A stretch of DNA of 64,000 nucleotides from Amycolatopsis sp. 195334CR (GCF_017309385.1 NZ_JAFJMJ010000002.1:310001-374000); one strand, 5' to 3'; shown: positions 8,683-18,452, counted from the stretch's first letter. Notes: a model not told the origin generated them from the letters alone. Numbers and translations: made by a program.

Positions 8683-9282
8683 ATGCCGAGGAAACGCGCC
8701 CTGGCGGGGATCGCTTCGCTCTGCGCACTGCTGTCCACCGTGTTCGTGCCGGCGGCCACCGCCCAGGTCGACGGCGGTGGCTGGACCTCGTACTCGCCCT
8801 CGTTCACCGAACAGGAACGCGGCTGCGGGCAGATCAGCAACCTGACCTTCACCCTCACCTGCTCCACCGGCAGCGGCGACCAGCGCGCCGAACGCCGCTA
8901 CGCCACCTACACCGGCGGCACCCGCCAGTTCGAGGGCAGCTTCCGGATCAGCAGCCTCGGCGGCACCCGGATCAGCCTGAAGCAGACCTTCCAGGACCCG
9001 AGCGGGCCGTTCTTCATGCTGGCGGTGGAACGCGGTGGCCGGCTCTACGCGGTGCACGGCGGGGACACCGTGGCGACCGGCGCGACCGTGGGCACCACGG
9101 TGCGGGTCAACACCGTGCACCAGCCGGGGAACAACCACAAGACCTACGTCAACGGCTCGCTGAAGCACACCGTGTCCAGCCCGGGCGGCAGCTTCTACGA
9201 CAAGTTCGGCGCGTACCGCACGAACAGCGGCGCTGGCCCGGCGACCGTGGTGTGGAGCGGGATCAAGTTCTGGCGCAGGTGA
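8683..9282 (+). CDS. Secreted concanavalin/jelly-roll fold protein, polysaccharide-lyase-like
   Basis: 199 residues from ATG 8683, chosen because it opens a clear Sec signal peptide (MPRKR, hydrophobic core, AATAQ cleavage region). The mature part is beta-rich, with two cysteines bracketing a short loop (about GCGQISN...LTCSTG) and a C-terminal stretch KFGAYRTNSGAGPATVVW that resembles the beta-jelly-roll of small polysaccharide lyases (for example glucuronan-lyase-type folds). It should act outside the cell on a polysaccharide or cell-wall glycan; activity is not established. A perfect 11-bp hairpin follows the stop. It opens a run of secreted carbohydrate-related genes. Confidence 0.72.
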   Translation: MPRKRALAGIASLCALLSTVFVPAATAQVDGGGWTSYSPSFTEQERGCGQISNLTFTLTCSTGSGDQRAERRYATYTGGTRQFEGSFRISSLGGTRISLKQTFQDPSGPFFMLAVERGGRLYAVHGGDTVATGATVGTTVRVNTVHQPGNNHKTYVNGSLKHTVSSPGGSFYDKFGAYRTNSGAGPATVVWSGIKFWRR

Positions 9283-9288
9283 CCACCC

Positions 9289-9317
9289 GCCGCCCCCGGT
9301 GAAACGCCGGGGGCGGC
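9289..9317 (+). terminator. Hairpin after the jelly-roll protein gene
   Basis: Perfect 11-bp GC stem (GCCGCCCCCGG against CCGGGGGCGGC) around a 7-nt loop, 6 nt after the stop. No U-run follows, as is usual in high-GC actinobacteria. The downstream arm runs into the 33-bp tandem repeats. Confidence 0.7.
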
Positions 9318-9321
9318 CTCC

Positions 9322-9467
9322 GCCCTGCCGGGTGCGCCGCCGGGGTGGCTTCCCGCCCTGCCGGGTGCGCCGCCGGGGTGGCTTCCCGCCCTGCCGGGTG
9401 CGCCGCCGGGGTGGCCTCCCGTCCTGCCCGGCGATGCGCCGTGGCGGCCTCCTGTCCTGCCCGGTGA
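9322..9467. repeat. 33-bp tandem repeat array (about 4.4 units)
   Basis: Units start at 9322, 9355, 9388, 9421 and 9454, an exact 33-nt period. The first three are nearly identical (GCCCTGCCGGGTGCGCCGCC, then GGGGTGGCNTCCC); the fourth and partial fifth have diverged. There are no spacers, so it is not CRISPR. The period is a multiple of three and the array stays open in several frames, but it sits between a terminator hairpin and the start of the next gene, so it is most likely a non-coding minisatellite. Confidence 0.85.
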
Positions 9468-9513
9468 CCACCGACCCTCCCCTCCCGCCTTCCTGCTTCC
9501 CGAGGTCTTTCCC

Positions 9514-10194
9514 ATGCGCAGAACCCTGTTCCTGCTGTCCGCGCTGCTGCTCGCGGGGTGCTCCGCCGAAGCTCCCGAGCCCACCCTGCGTGCCACGCTC
9601 GTCGGTTCCGACGACGTCGTGCTCGACTGGCCGCCCGCCGAACCCGGTGCGGCGGGCCGGGTCCTGGAATTCGCCACCGGCGGGGACTACACCGTCCTGC
9701 AGTTCATGCCGCCCGCCCAAACGCGGTACACGCACCCCGACCTCATTCCGCACACGCATTTCCAGTACCGCCTGCGCCCCTACGCCGGTCCGGTTTCAGC
9801 CACGACCGAAGTCGTGCTCCCACCGGGTGAATTCGACGAAGCGACCCAAGCGCTGAACCACGATTGGGCGGTACCGGTGGTCACCCCGGGCGACCCGGCG
9901 ACCCAGCACCCGGTGCGGTCGGCCGAAGCCGCGCCCACCGACTTCCGCGCGGTGGTCGAGCACGCCAACGGGATCCGGTTCACCTGGACCGACCACGCCA
10001 CCGACGAGGAGGGCTACCTGCTGGAACTGCGGACCACCGGCGACTACCGGGTGGCCGCGGTGTTCGAGCCGGACGTCACCTCGGCCGGGCTGATCACCCT
10101 GCCGGAGGAGAAGGCGGCGACCTACCGCGTGCGGGCGTTCCGCTACGGCCCGCCGTCCACAGTGGCCGATGTCCGGACCGGACAGGAAGATTGA
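9514..10194 (+). CDS. Lipoprotein with fibronectin-type-III-like domains
   Basis: 226 residues. The signal peptide ends in lipobox LLAGC (Cys16), so the protein should be anchored to the outer face of the membrane. The mature part reads as two similar beta-sandwich units, each with a Fn3-like pattern: VVLDWPPAE...RYTHPDLIPHTHFQYRLRPY and IRFTWTDHATDEEGYLLELR...ATYRVRAFRYG. Such domains mediate protein or carbohydrate contacts and are often attached to glycoside hydrolases; here it directly precedes a GH92 mannosidase gene. No catalytic motif is seen. Confidence 0.8.
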   Translation: MRRTLFLLSALLLAGCSAEAPEPTLRATLVGSDDVVLDWPPAEPGAAGRVLEFATGGDYTVLQFMPPAQTRYTHPDLIPHTHFQYRLRPYAGPVSATTEVVLPPGEFDEATQALNHDWAVPVVTPGDPATQHPVRSAEAAPTDFRAVVEHANGIRFTWTDHATDEEGYLLELRTTGDYRVAAVFEPDVTSAGLITLPEEKAATYRVRAFRYGPPSTVADVRTGQED

Positions 10195-10222
10195 CAGCCC
10201 TTCGGCCGCCGTGATTGGTTCC

Positions 10223-10234
10223 GACAACGATGTC
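10223..10234. promoter_or_regulatory. Possible LacI-type operator before the GH92 gene
   Basis: The 12-mer GACAACGATGTC pairs at five of six positions around a central CG, like the GACAACGTTGTC-type sites used by LacI-family sugar regulators in actinobacteria. It lies 18 nt before the GH92 start and just upstream of the ribosome-binding site (AGGGAGG). Assignment rests on sequence resemblance only. Confidence 0.35.
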
Positions 10235-10251
10235 AGCCAGGGAGGCCTGCC

Positions 10252-13200
10252 ATGTTCCGTCGGATCGCGCCCGCCGCCCTCGCCGGCGCACTGGCCGCGG
10301 GCACCCTGCTGGCCGCCGGGCCCGCGGCCGCGCAGGAGGACCCGGTCTCCCTGGTCAACCCGTTCATCGGCACGCAGAACTTCGGCAACACCTTTCCCGG
10401 CGCGAGCGCGCCGTTCGGCATGGTCCAGCTCAGCCCGGACACCGGCGGCCAGGGCGGGTACGACTACCAGCAGGACGCGATCCACGGCTTCAGCCAGACC
10501 CACCTCTCCGGCGTCGGCTGCGGGGTGGCCGGTGAGCTGCCGATCATGCCGACCACCGGCGCGATCGGCTCGGTGAACCCGGACGAGTACCGCTCGAAGT
10601 ACTCCCACGACGACGAAGAAGCCGAGCCCGGCTACTACCGGGTCGGCCTGTCCACCTACGGCGTCGACGCGGAGCTCACCGCCACCGAGCGCACCGGCTG
10701 GCAGCGCCACACCTTCCCGGCCACCGGCGAGGCGAACCTGCTGTTCAACACCGGCAAGGCCAACCAGAGCGTGCACGACTCCGAGGTGCACGTGGTCGGC
10801 GACCGCACGGTCGAGGGCCGGGTCCGCGCGGGCGGCTTCTGCGCCGGGCGCGACGACCACACCGTCTACTTCACCGCCAGCTTCGACCGCCCGTTCAGCT
10901 CGTTCGGCACCTGGCGCGAGTCGGCGAAGAGCCCGGGCTCCCGCGACGCCGCGGGCACCGGCGGCAACGGTGCCTGGCTCACCTTCGACGCCACCGAGGA
11001 CCGCGACGTGGTGGTCAAGGTCGGCTTGTCCTACACCGGCGTGGACGGCGCGCGGAAGAACCTGGCGGCCGAGACCGGCGACTCCTACGACTTCGACGCC
11101 ACCAGGGCGAACCTGCGCGACACCTGGGCCACGCAGCTCGGCTCGATCAAGATCGACGGCGGCGCGCCAGAACGACAAACCGCGTTCTACACCTCGCTCT
11201 ACCACTCGCTGCTGCACCCGAACCTGGCCGGTGACGTGGACGGCCGGTACGCCGGGTTCGACCGCCAGGTGCACACCGCGACCGGCTACACCCCGTACCA
11301 GAACTTCTCGCTGTGGGACACCTACCGCCCGCAGAACCAGCTCCTGGAGCTCCTGCGCCCGCAGGTGGCCAGGGACGTGGCGCTGTCGGTGGTGGCGGCG
11401 GGCCGTGACGGCGGCTGGCTGCCGCGCTGGGCGCTGGCCAACAGCGAAACCAACATCATGACCGGCGACCCGGTCACCCCGTTCCTGGTCGAGGCGTGGT
11501 CGAAGGGACTGCTGGCCGGGCACGAGGCGGAGACGTACGCGCTGCTCAAGCAGAACGCCACCAGCCTGCCGCCCGCCGAATCGGCGTACAACGGCAGGTC
11601 GGGGCAGGAGTACTACGCCGAGCGGGGATACATCCCGTCGGGCCTGGAGTTGGGCGTGGACTGCGCGCACCAGGGCGGGGACAACGACTGCAAGCACCCG
11701 GCCTCGGCGACCATGGAGTACGCGGCCGCCGACGCGTCACTGGCGCTGATGGCGGAGGCGCTCGGGCACCACGAGGACGCGGCGATGTTCGCCGACCGCG
11801 GCCAGTGGTTCCGGAACCTGTGGGACCCCTCGATCCGGCAGTTCCGCCCGCGCACCGAGGACGGCACCTTCCTCTCGCCGTACAACCCGGTCGACGCCGG
11901 GCACCAGTTCCACGAGGGCGGCGCCTACCAGTACCAGTGGCTCGCGCCGCAGGACCCGAACGGCCTGGTCGCGCTGATGGGCGGCAGGCAGGAGACGGAG
12001 AAGCGGCTCGACGCGTTCTTCGCCTACGACAAGCTGCTCAGCGATCCGGCCGGGACCGCGCGCGAGGACTGGATCACCGAGCCGTACGACTACTACGGCA
12101 AGCCGACCTACAACCCGAACAACGAGCCCGACCTGCTCGCGCCGTACGTCTACGCCTCGGCCGGGGCACCGGCGAAACGGCGACCGTGGTGCGCGCGGCG
12201 TACACGCTGTTCACCGCCGGGCCGGACGGCATGACCGGCAACGACGACCTCGGCACGATGTCGGCGTGGTACGTGTTCTCCTCGCTCGGGCTGTACCCGA
12301 CGATGAGCGGGGCGAACTTCCTCGCCGTGTCCAGTCCGCAGTTCGAGTCCGCGGTGGTCCACATCGGACAGTTCGCGGACCGGCAGGGCGGCACGCTGAC
12401 GGTGACCGCGCCCGGGGTGAGCGACGCGAACCGGTACGTGCAGAGCCTTTCGCTCAACGGCACGCCGGTGGACAAGGCGTGGCTCGGCTGGGAGTCGCTC
12501 GCCCGCGGCGGGAACCTGGCGCACGTGGTCGGCGAGCAACCGTCGGCGTGGGGCACCGCGCCCGGCGCGGAACCGCCGTCGGTGAACAAGGCTCGCCCGG
12601 ACCAGCGCACGCACCTGGCCGCGTCGCTGCGGCAGGCCACCGTCGTCGCGCCGGTGGGGGACGGGCCGCAGCAGGCCGCACTGGCGCTGGACGTGCTCGG
12701 GCAGGCGCCGGTCGGACTGCCGGTGACCGTGCGGACCACGGCACCGGACGGCTGGGCGGTGACCGCGTCGCCCGCTTCCCCGTTCGTCCTGCGGTCCGGG
12801 CGGATTCCCACGCAGCAAACGGTTTCGCTGTCGCTGACCGTGCCGGCCGGGACGCCGGAGGGGGAGTACCCGGTGGCCATCGAGGTCTCGGCCGGTGGTG
12901 CGGAACCGGTCAACCGCACGGCTACCGTGGCGCTGCGGCCGGGCACCACCTGCGCGAGCGTGGCGGACGGGCAGTGCGCGGTGGACCTGTCGAAGGAGGT
13001 CAACCACGACGGCACGGCCTCGGTCTCGGTCCCCGGCGAAGGCAACTTCGACGGCTCGGGCTGGAGCTACGACGCCGCGTTGCTGCCCGCGGCCGGTCCG
13101 GTCGACTGGGCCGGAACCCGTTACGCCGCACCGGATCCCACGGGCACGGCGGCGAACTTCGTGGAGGCGCGGGGCCAGGGCGTGTTGCTGCCGGCCGGTT

Positions 13201-13508
13201 CGCACGAGTCGCTGCGGCTGGTTTCCGCGTCGCACAACGGACCGGTGACCGTCGCGGTCATCGTGCAGTACACCGACGGGACTGGCGTCGAACTGCCGGT
13301 GACCGTCGGGGACTGGGCGGGCTCGGCTCCCGACGGGACCACGGTCGCACTGGAGCTGCCGCACCGGATCAAGGCGGGCCAGGGCGTCGACGGGCCACCG
13401 GTGCGCCTGTTCGCCCAGTCCCTGCCGCTGGACCCGGCGAAGACCGTGCGCTCGATGACCCTGCCGGACGACCCGCGGGTGGAGCTCTACGCGGTCACGC
13501 TTCGCTGA
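10252..13508 (+). pseudogene. GH92-family alpha-mannosidase, secreted, interrupted by a -1 frameshift
   Basis: The 5' frame (10252-12234) starts with a Sec signal peptide (AAGPAAAQ) and the GH92 opening VNPFIGTQNFGNTFPGA, and continues through NFSLWDTYRPQNQLLELL and the catalytic-domain end YDYYGKPTYNPNNEPD. At about 12169-12172 the frame is lost: one G appears missing in GCACCGGCGAAACGG. Family sequence resumes in the next frame (GETATVVRAAYTLF, GNDDLGTMSAWYVFSSLGLYP) and runs to 13508. The C-terminal third carries a NEW3-like beta-sandwich (about 12600-12940) and another beta domain. Joined, it would be about 1085 residues, a normal length for actinobacterial GH92. A real mutation or a sequencing error in a G/C run would look the same. 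The stop overlaps recQ by 14 nt. Confidence 0.85.
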
Positions 13509-15324
13509 GCGCGTCGAGGATCTGCTGGCCGTACTTGGCCAGCTTGCTCTCGCCGACGCCGTTGACCTGGCCGAGCTGCTCCAGGCTGGCCGGCATCGAG
13601 GTGGCGATCTCCTGCAGCGTCTTGTCGTGGAAGATGACGTAGGCGGGCATGCCCTGTTCCTTCGCGGTGGCTGCCCGCCAAGACCGCAGCAGCTCGAACA
13701 CCGGCTTGGCCTCGGCGGGCAGGTCGGCCTGCTCGCGCTTGGCCTTCGCCACCTTCGCGGCCTTGGCCACGCGCTCCGGCTCGCGGCGCAGGCGCACCTC
13801 GCGGCGGCGGCCAAGGACCTCGCCGCTCTCCTCGGTGAGCACCAGCGTGCCGTAGTCGCCCTCGACCGCGAGCAGGCGCTGCGCCAGCAACTGCCGCACC
13901 ACGCCGCGCCATTCGCCCTCGGACAGCTCGGTGCCGATGCCGAACACGGTCAGCGAGTCGTGGTCGTGCTGGATGACCTTGGCGGTCTTCTTGCCGAGCA
14001 GGATGTCGATCAGCTGGCCGGCGCCGAACTTCTGCCGCCGCTCGGTCTGCAACCGGTACACAGTGGACAGCAGTTTCTGCGCGGGCACCGTGCCGTCCCA
14101 GGACTCCGGCGGGGTGAGGCAGGTGTCGCAGTTGCCGCAGGGGTCGCTCTTCTGACCGAAGTAGGCGAGCAGCTGCACGCGGCGGCACTCGACGGTTTCG
14201 CACAGCGCCAGCATCGCGTCGAGGTGGCTGCCGAGGCGGCGGCGGTGTGCGTCGTCGCCCTCGGAGGTGTCGATCATCTTGCGCTGCTGGACCACGTCCT
14301 GCAGGCCGTAGGCCAGCCAGGCGGTCGAGGGCTGGCCGTCGCGGCCCGCGCGGCCGGTCTCCTGGTAGTAGCCCTCGACGGACTTGGGCAGGTCGAGGTG
14401 GGCGACGAAGCGCACGTCGGGTTTGTCGATGCCCATGCCGAAGGCGATCGTGGCGACCACGATCAGGCCCTCCTCGCGCAGGAAGCGCGACTGGTGCTCG
14501 GCGCGGGTGCGCGCGTCCAGCCCGGCGTGGTAGGGGACGGCGCGGAAACCGTTGGCGGAAAGGAACTCGGCGGTCTTCTCCACCGAGTTGCGGGACAGGC
14601 AGTAGACGATGCCCGCCTCACCGGCGTGCTCGGTGCGCAGCAGCTCCAGCAGCTGGCGCTTCGGCTCGTTCTTCGGCGCGATGCGGTACTGGATGTTCGG
14701 GCGGTCGAAGCTGGCCACGAAGTGCCGGGCCTCGCCGAGGTTCAGCCGGGTGGCGATCTCGTGGTGGGTGGCCTCGGTGGCGGTGGCGGTCAGCGCGATG
14801 CGGGGCACGTCGGGCCAGCGCTCGTGCAGCTGGGAGAGGTTGAGGTAGTCGGGGCGGAAGTCGTGGCCCCACTGGGCGACGCAGTGCGCCTCGTCGATGG
14901 CGAACAGGGAGATCTTGCCGCGGTTGAGCAGGTTGACCGTGGACTCGACCTTGAGCCGCTCCGGGGCGAGGTAGAGCAGGTCCAGCTCACCGGCGACGAA
15001 CTCGGCCTCGACCAGGCGGCGCTCCTCGAAGTCCTGGGTCGAGTTGAGGAAGCCGGCGCGCACGCCCAGCGCGCGCAGCGCGTCGACCTGGTCCTGCATG
15101 AGCGCGATCAACGGCGAGATGACCACGCCGACGCCGTCGCGGACCAGGGCGGGGATCTGGTAGCACAGCGACTTGCCGCCGCCGGTCGGCATCAGGACCA
15201 GTGCGTCACCGCCGCCGGTGACCTGCTCGATGATCTCCTGCTGCTGCCCGCGGAACGAGTCGTAGCCGAAGACCCGCCGCAGTACCTCGGCCGGTTCGCT
15301 CACGGAAAGTCCGGATGCGGTCAT
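13495..15324 (-). CDS. recQ: ATP-dependent DNA helicase RecQ
   Basis: 609 residues, full RecQ layout. Helicase domain 1 has [16 protein letters not shown] (motif I) and [19 protein letters not shown] (DEAH box); helicase domain 2 has [18 protein letters not shown] and the arginine-finger motif [13 protein letters not shown]. The RQC zinc site follows ([11 protein letters not shown]...CGNCDTC), then a winged helix and a C-terminal HRDC domain ending in [19 protein letters not shown]. It unwinds recombination and replication intermediates 3'-to-5'. It converges on the GH92 gene with overlapping 3' ends. Upstream lie a 55-bp palindrome and the desaturase gene. Confidence 0.96.
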   Translation of the reverse strand: MTASGLSVSEPAEVLRRVFGYDSFRGQQQEIIEQVTGGGDALVLMPTGGGKSLCYQIPALVRDGVGVVISPLIALMQDQVDALRALGVRAGFLNSTQDFEERRLVEAEFVAGELDLLYLAPERLKVESTVNLLNRGKISLFAIDEAHCVAQWGHDFRPDYLNLSQLHERWPDVPRIALTATATEATHHEIATRLNLGEARHFVASFDRPNIQYRIAPKNEPKRQLLELLRTEHAGEAGIVYCLSRNSVEKTAEFLSANGFRAVPYHAGLDARTRAEHQSRFLREEGLIVVATIAFGMGIDKPDVRFVAHLDLPKSVEGYYQETGRAGRDGQPSTAWLAYGLQDVVQQRKMIDTSEGDDAHRRRLGSHLDAMLALCETVECRRVQLLAYFGQKSDPCGNCDTCLTPPESWDGTVPAQKLLSTVYRLQTERRQKFGAGQLIDILLGKKTAKVIQHDHDSLTVFGIGTELSEGEWRGVVRQLLAQRLLAVEGDYGTLVLTEESGEVLGRRREVRLRREPERVAKAAKVAKAKREQADLPAEAKPVFELLRSWRAATAKEQGMPAYVIFHDKTLQEIATSMPASLEQLGQVNGVGESKLAKYGQQILDALSEA

Positions 15325-15459
15325 GGGGCGATCCTAGGGGTGCGAGTGGCGGCTGACCCCCACTGCCTACCACCCGCCCCCGTCAAAACCACGACCGGCG
15401 CGCTTCGAGCCCCCTGAGCCGGGCATGCCGCCGGCGCACCGCCCCAGGGGGCCAGGCCA

Positions 15460-15514
15460 TGCTGTGAATGTGGCTTTCACTGCGGAATCCGCAGTGAAAG
15501 CCACATTCACAGCA
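15460..15514. repeat. 55-bp perfect palindrome, copy 1 of a dispersed family
   Basis: 27-bp arms pair perfectly around a single central base (15487). Each arm contains the 13-mer GAATGTGGCTTTC or its complement. It lies between the desaturase stop and the recQ start, both on the minus strand, where it could end desaturase transcription. The same 13-nt core recurs in the palindrome at 63811-63865 with a different centre and different flanking pairs. Confidence 0.92.
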
Positions 15515-15546
15515 CCAAGCCGGTCTCGAGCACCAAGCCGGTCTCG
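15511..15546. repeat. 18-bp tandem direct repeat beside the palindrome
   Basis: AGCACCAAGCCGGTCTCG occurs twice in a row (15511-15528 and 15529-15546). The first copy begins inside the last bases of the 55-bp palindrome, so the duplication arose at the palindrome edge. Confidence 0.85.
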
Positions 15547-15585
15547 GCAGGCCAGGTGGGAGCGGCGGCCGGGCCGCGGGGTCAC

Positions 15586-16608
15586 TCAGGCGCGGGCCGC
15601 GCGCAGCGGGGCGCCCACCTCGTGCAGGTGCTCCAGCACGTACCGGTACGAGCGCAGCAGGCCGCACTGGGCGTACGGGATGCCCCGCTCGGCGCAGAAC
15701 TGCCGCACGATCGGCTGCGCGTGGCGCAGGTTCGGCCGCGGCATGTGCGGGAACAGGTGGTGCTCGATCTGGTAGTTCAGCCCGCCCAGCGCCAGGTCCA
15801 CCCAGAACCCGCCGCGCACGTTGCGCGAGGTGAGCACCTGCTTGCGCAGGAAGTCCTTCGAGTCCTCCTCGGTGGGGGTCGGCATGCCCTTGTGGTTCGG
15901 CGCGAACGAGCACCCCATGTACACGCCCCACAGCCCTTGGTGCACCACCAGGAACACCACCGCGATGCCCGGCGAGAGCACCAGGAACACCGCACCGAGG
16001 TACAGCACGAAGTGCACCGCGAGCAGCGCGCCGTCGATCCAGCGCGACCGGACCTCGCCCTTCCACACCGCGCGCACGCTGGCCGCGTGCAGGTTGAGGC
16101 CTTCGAGCAGGAGCAGCGGGAAGAACAGGTACGCCTGGTACTTGGCCATCCACCGGGTGAACCCGGTCTTCAGCCGCGCCTGGCCCTCGGTGAAGGCGAG
16201 CGCGTCGATGTTCACGTCGGGGTCGTCGTGCTCGTGGTTCGGGTTGGCGTGGTGCTGGTTGTGCCCCTTGTTCCACCAGCCGTAGCTCATCCCGATCAGC
16301 CCGCCGTGCAGCCTGCCGACGAAGGTGTTCGGCTTGCCCTTCCGGAAGATCTGCTTGTGCCCGGCGTCGTGGCCGATGAACGCCAGCTGCGCGAACACCA
16401 GCGCCAGGAACGCGGCCACCAGCAGCTGCCACCAGGAGTCACCGATCAGCGCGAACGCCACCCAGGCACCGGCCATCGCCAGCAGCGTGAGCGTCATCTT
16501 CACCAGGTAGTAACCGCGGCGCCGCTCGAGCAGGCCGGCGCCGCGGACCAGCTTCGACAACGCGGCGTAGTCGCCGAGCGTGGGCGGGGTTTCGAGTGAG
16601 GTCGGCAT
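15586..16608 (-). CDS. Membrane fatty-acid (acyl-CoA) desaturase
   Basis: 340 residues with several membrane helices and the three di-iron histidine boxes of membrane desaturases: HDAGH, HNQHH (followed by HEHDD) and QIEHHLFPHMPR. The Gln-led third box is typical of the front-end-like branch rather than stearoyl-type enzymes. It should introduce a double bond into membrane acyl chains using O2 and an external electron donor (ferredoxin or an oxidoreductase not encoded nearby). It stands alone on the minus strand, with the palindrome after its stop. Confidence 0.92.
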   Translation of the reverse strand: MPTSLETPPTLGDYAALSKLVRGAGLLERRRGYYLVKMTLTLLAMAGAWVAFALIGDSWWQLLVAAFLALVFAQLAFIGHDAGHKQIFRKGKPNTFVGRLHGGLIGMSYGWWNKGHNQHHANPNHEHDDPDVNIDALAFTEGQARLKTGFTRWMAKYQAYLFFPLLLLEGLNLHAASVRAVWKGEVRSRWIDGALLAVHFVLYLGAVFLVLSPGIAVVFLVVHQGLWGVYMGCSFAPNHKGMPTPTEEDSKDFLRKQVLTSRNVRGGFWVDLALGGLNYQIEHHLFPHMPRPNLRHAQPIVRQFCAERGIPYAQCGLLRSYRYVLEHLHEVGAPLRAARA

Positions 16609-16808
16609 GGCCGGCGCTCCCAGGTGCAGTTGCCGAAGACGAAACCGGTTCGGCCACCGGGATACGACAAGCCCTCAACGGGGCCGACTGTACCGGGCGC
16701 GGGTTACCGCCAGATGGTCACCGGGTGGAACTCTTTGCCGGAAATTCGCTTGTCGGGGGCCGAATCGCTGGTCACAGTGGTGATCGGGGGAAAACCGAGG
16801 AGGGTGTC

Positions 16809-16973
16809 GTGCGCGAATACGAGTTCGTCAGGATGGGCGGCGAGAGCACGTTCGCCGCGCTGGTCCTGCCCGACGGGGACCGGGCCGAGTCGGCCGTGGT
16901 GCTCTACCGGCGTGGCGTGCGCGTCGGCGAGTTCGAGGTGCCCGGCGAGGACGACGGCGAGCTGGCCTCCTGA
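16809..16973 (+). CDS. Small hypothetical protein (54 aa)
   Basis: GTG start chosen because AGGAGG lies about 6 nt upstream. The protein begins VREYEFVRMGGES and has alternating hydrophobic and charged residues (AALVLPDG, AVVLYRRGVRVGEFEVP) suggesting a small beta-barrel or sheet, with an acidic tail (EDDGEL). No family recognised and no signal peptide. It is divergent from the desaturase and upstream of the alginate-lyase-like gene. Codon use is normal for the window, which supports it being real, but function is unknown. Confidence 0.55.
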   Translation: MREYEFVRMGGESTFAALVLPDGDRAESAVVLYRRGVRVGEFEVPGEDDGELAS

Positions 16974-17088
16974 GCGCACCTGAACGGCGTATTGACCGGT
17001 CATGGTCTAGACCACGAAGGTGAGCGGACGGGTCTCCGCTCTCTCCCCGCCGCCGGAGCGAGGCACTGATTCCTCCGGAGGAGAAACC

Positions 17089-18273
17089 ATGCCCGTCCGC
17101 TGGCGGCCCCTGTCCGCCCTCCTGGCCTTCCTGACCGCGTTCGCCCTGGCCAGCGTGCCGCAGTCGGCTTCGGCCGCACCACCGTCGTTCACCCACCCCG
17201 GCGTCTTCCTCAACCGCGCGCAGCTCGACTTCGTGCGGGACCGGGTCGCCGCCGGCACCCAGCCGCAGGCCGCGGCGTACGCGCAGCTGACGGCCAGCCC
17301 GCTCGCCTCGCTGAGCCGCCAGCCCAAGCCGCGGGCGGTGGTCGAATGCGGGCCGTACAGCAACCCCAACCTCGGCTGCACCGACGAGCGGCAGGACGCC
17401 ATCGCCGCCTACACCCACGCGCTGAACTGGTACATCACCCGTGACAGCCGGTACGCGGCCAAGGCGATCTCGATCATGGACGCCTGGTCGGCGGTGCTCA
17501 AGGACCACACCAACAGCAACGCCCCGCTGCAGACCGCCTGGTCGGGCACCTCGTGGGCGAAGGCGGCCGAGATCATCCGGCACACCGGCGGCGGCTGGTC
17601 GCAGGCCGGGATCGACCGGTTCGCCACCATGCTGCGGCAGGTCTACCTGCCGGAGATCATCAACGGCCGGGCGAACACGAACGGCAACTGGGAGCTCACC
17701 ATGATGGAGGCCTCCCTCGGCATCGCGGTGTTCCTGGAGGACCGGGCCGCCTACGACAAGGCGGTGGGCATCTTCCGCACGCGCGTGCCCGCGTTCATCT
17801 ACCTGCCCGCGGACGGCGCGCTGCCGAAGACCCCGCCGGGGAGCGGGATCGACACCCGGGACGAGATCGTCGGGTACTGGCACGGCCAGCAGACCTTCGT
17901 GGCCGGGCTGGCCCAGGAGACCTGCCGCGACTTCACCCACACCGGGTACGGCGTGGCCTCCATCGCCAGCTTCGCCGAAACCGCCCGTCACCAGGGGCAG
18001 GACCTGTACCCGGAGATCCAGGAGCGGCTGCGGCACACGCTCGGTTTCCACGCGAAGTACGAGCTGGGCGAGCCGGTGCCGTCGTCGATCTGCGGTGGCA
18101 GCGTCAAGCGGGGCCTCGGGCCGGTGCCGGAGGTGGCCTTCGCCGCGTTGAACACGCGTCTGGGCATCCCGATGTCGAACACGCAGAAGCTGGTCGAGCA
18201 GCAGCGCCCGGCGGGCACGAACAGCCTCTTCGTCGCCTGGCAGACCCTCACCCACGCGGGGAACCCGAACTGA
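17089..18273 (+). CDS. Secreted alginate-lyase family (PL5-like) protein
   Basis: 394 residues from ATG 17089, preceded by a strong GGAGGAG site. The signal peptide ends SASAAPP. The mature chain is a helical (alpha/alpha toroid) lyase: FTHPGVFLNRAQLDFVRDRV, then the substrate-binding stretch NGNWELTMMEASLGIAVFLEDR with the NxNW-type catalytic asparagine region, and YWHGQQTFVAGLAQETCRD further on. Such proteins cleave uronate-containing polysaccharides by beta-elimination; actual substrate is unknown. With the jelly-roll protein and GH92 it makes this a small carbohydrate-degrading neighbourhood. No terminator hairpin was recognised after it. Confidence 0.82.
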   Translation: MPVRWRPLSALLAFLTAFALASVPQSASAAPPSFTHPGVFLNRAQLDFVRDRVAAGTQPQAAAYAQLTASPLASLSRQPKPRAVVECGPYSNPNLGCTDERQDAIAAYTHALNWYITRDSRYAAKAISIMDAWSAVLKDHTNSNAPLQTAWSGTSWAKAAEIIRHTGGGWSQAGIDRFATMLRQVYLPEIINGRANTNGNWELTMMEASLGIAVFLEDRAAYDKAVGIFRTRVPAFIYLPADGALPKTPPGSGIDTRDEIVGYWHGQQTFVAGLAQETCRDFTHTGYGVASIASFAETARHQGQDLYPEIQERLRHTLGFHAKYELGEPVPSSICGGSVKRGLGPVPEVAFAALNTRLGIPMSNTQKLVEQQRPAGTNSLFVAWQTLTHAGNPN

Positions 18274-18452
18274 GCCATTAATTCGGTTGGCGCGCGCGGC
18301 GGGGCTTGCTAACTTGGTCGGGTGATCTGATCCAGCAGAACCCGCCGCGCCGCCGTTCCCGTGCCGCGCGTGCCTCACTTCCTCGGTAGCCCCAGCGGCT
18401 CGTCTTTCCCGGCCACCGTGCCGTGTTTCCACCAAGGCGAGGAGGTTTCCTC

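Noticed and set aside
9322..9467. CRISPR-like array
   Set aside because: The repeats are head-to-tail with no spacers and there are no cas genes.
9299..9856. A 185-codon frame containing an 11-residue repeat from the 33-bp array
   Set aside because: It runs out of phase through the start of the lipoprotein gene, has no ribosome-binding site, and its repeat is simply the minisatellite read in one frame.
12150..12200. Programmed -1 frameshift in the GH92 gene
   Set aside because: No X-XXY-YYZ slippery heptamer or obvious downstream pseudoknot; GH92 enzymes are not known to use frameshifting.
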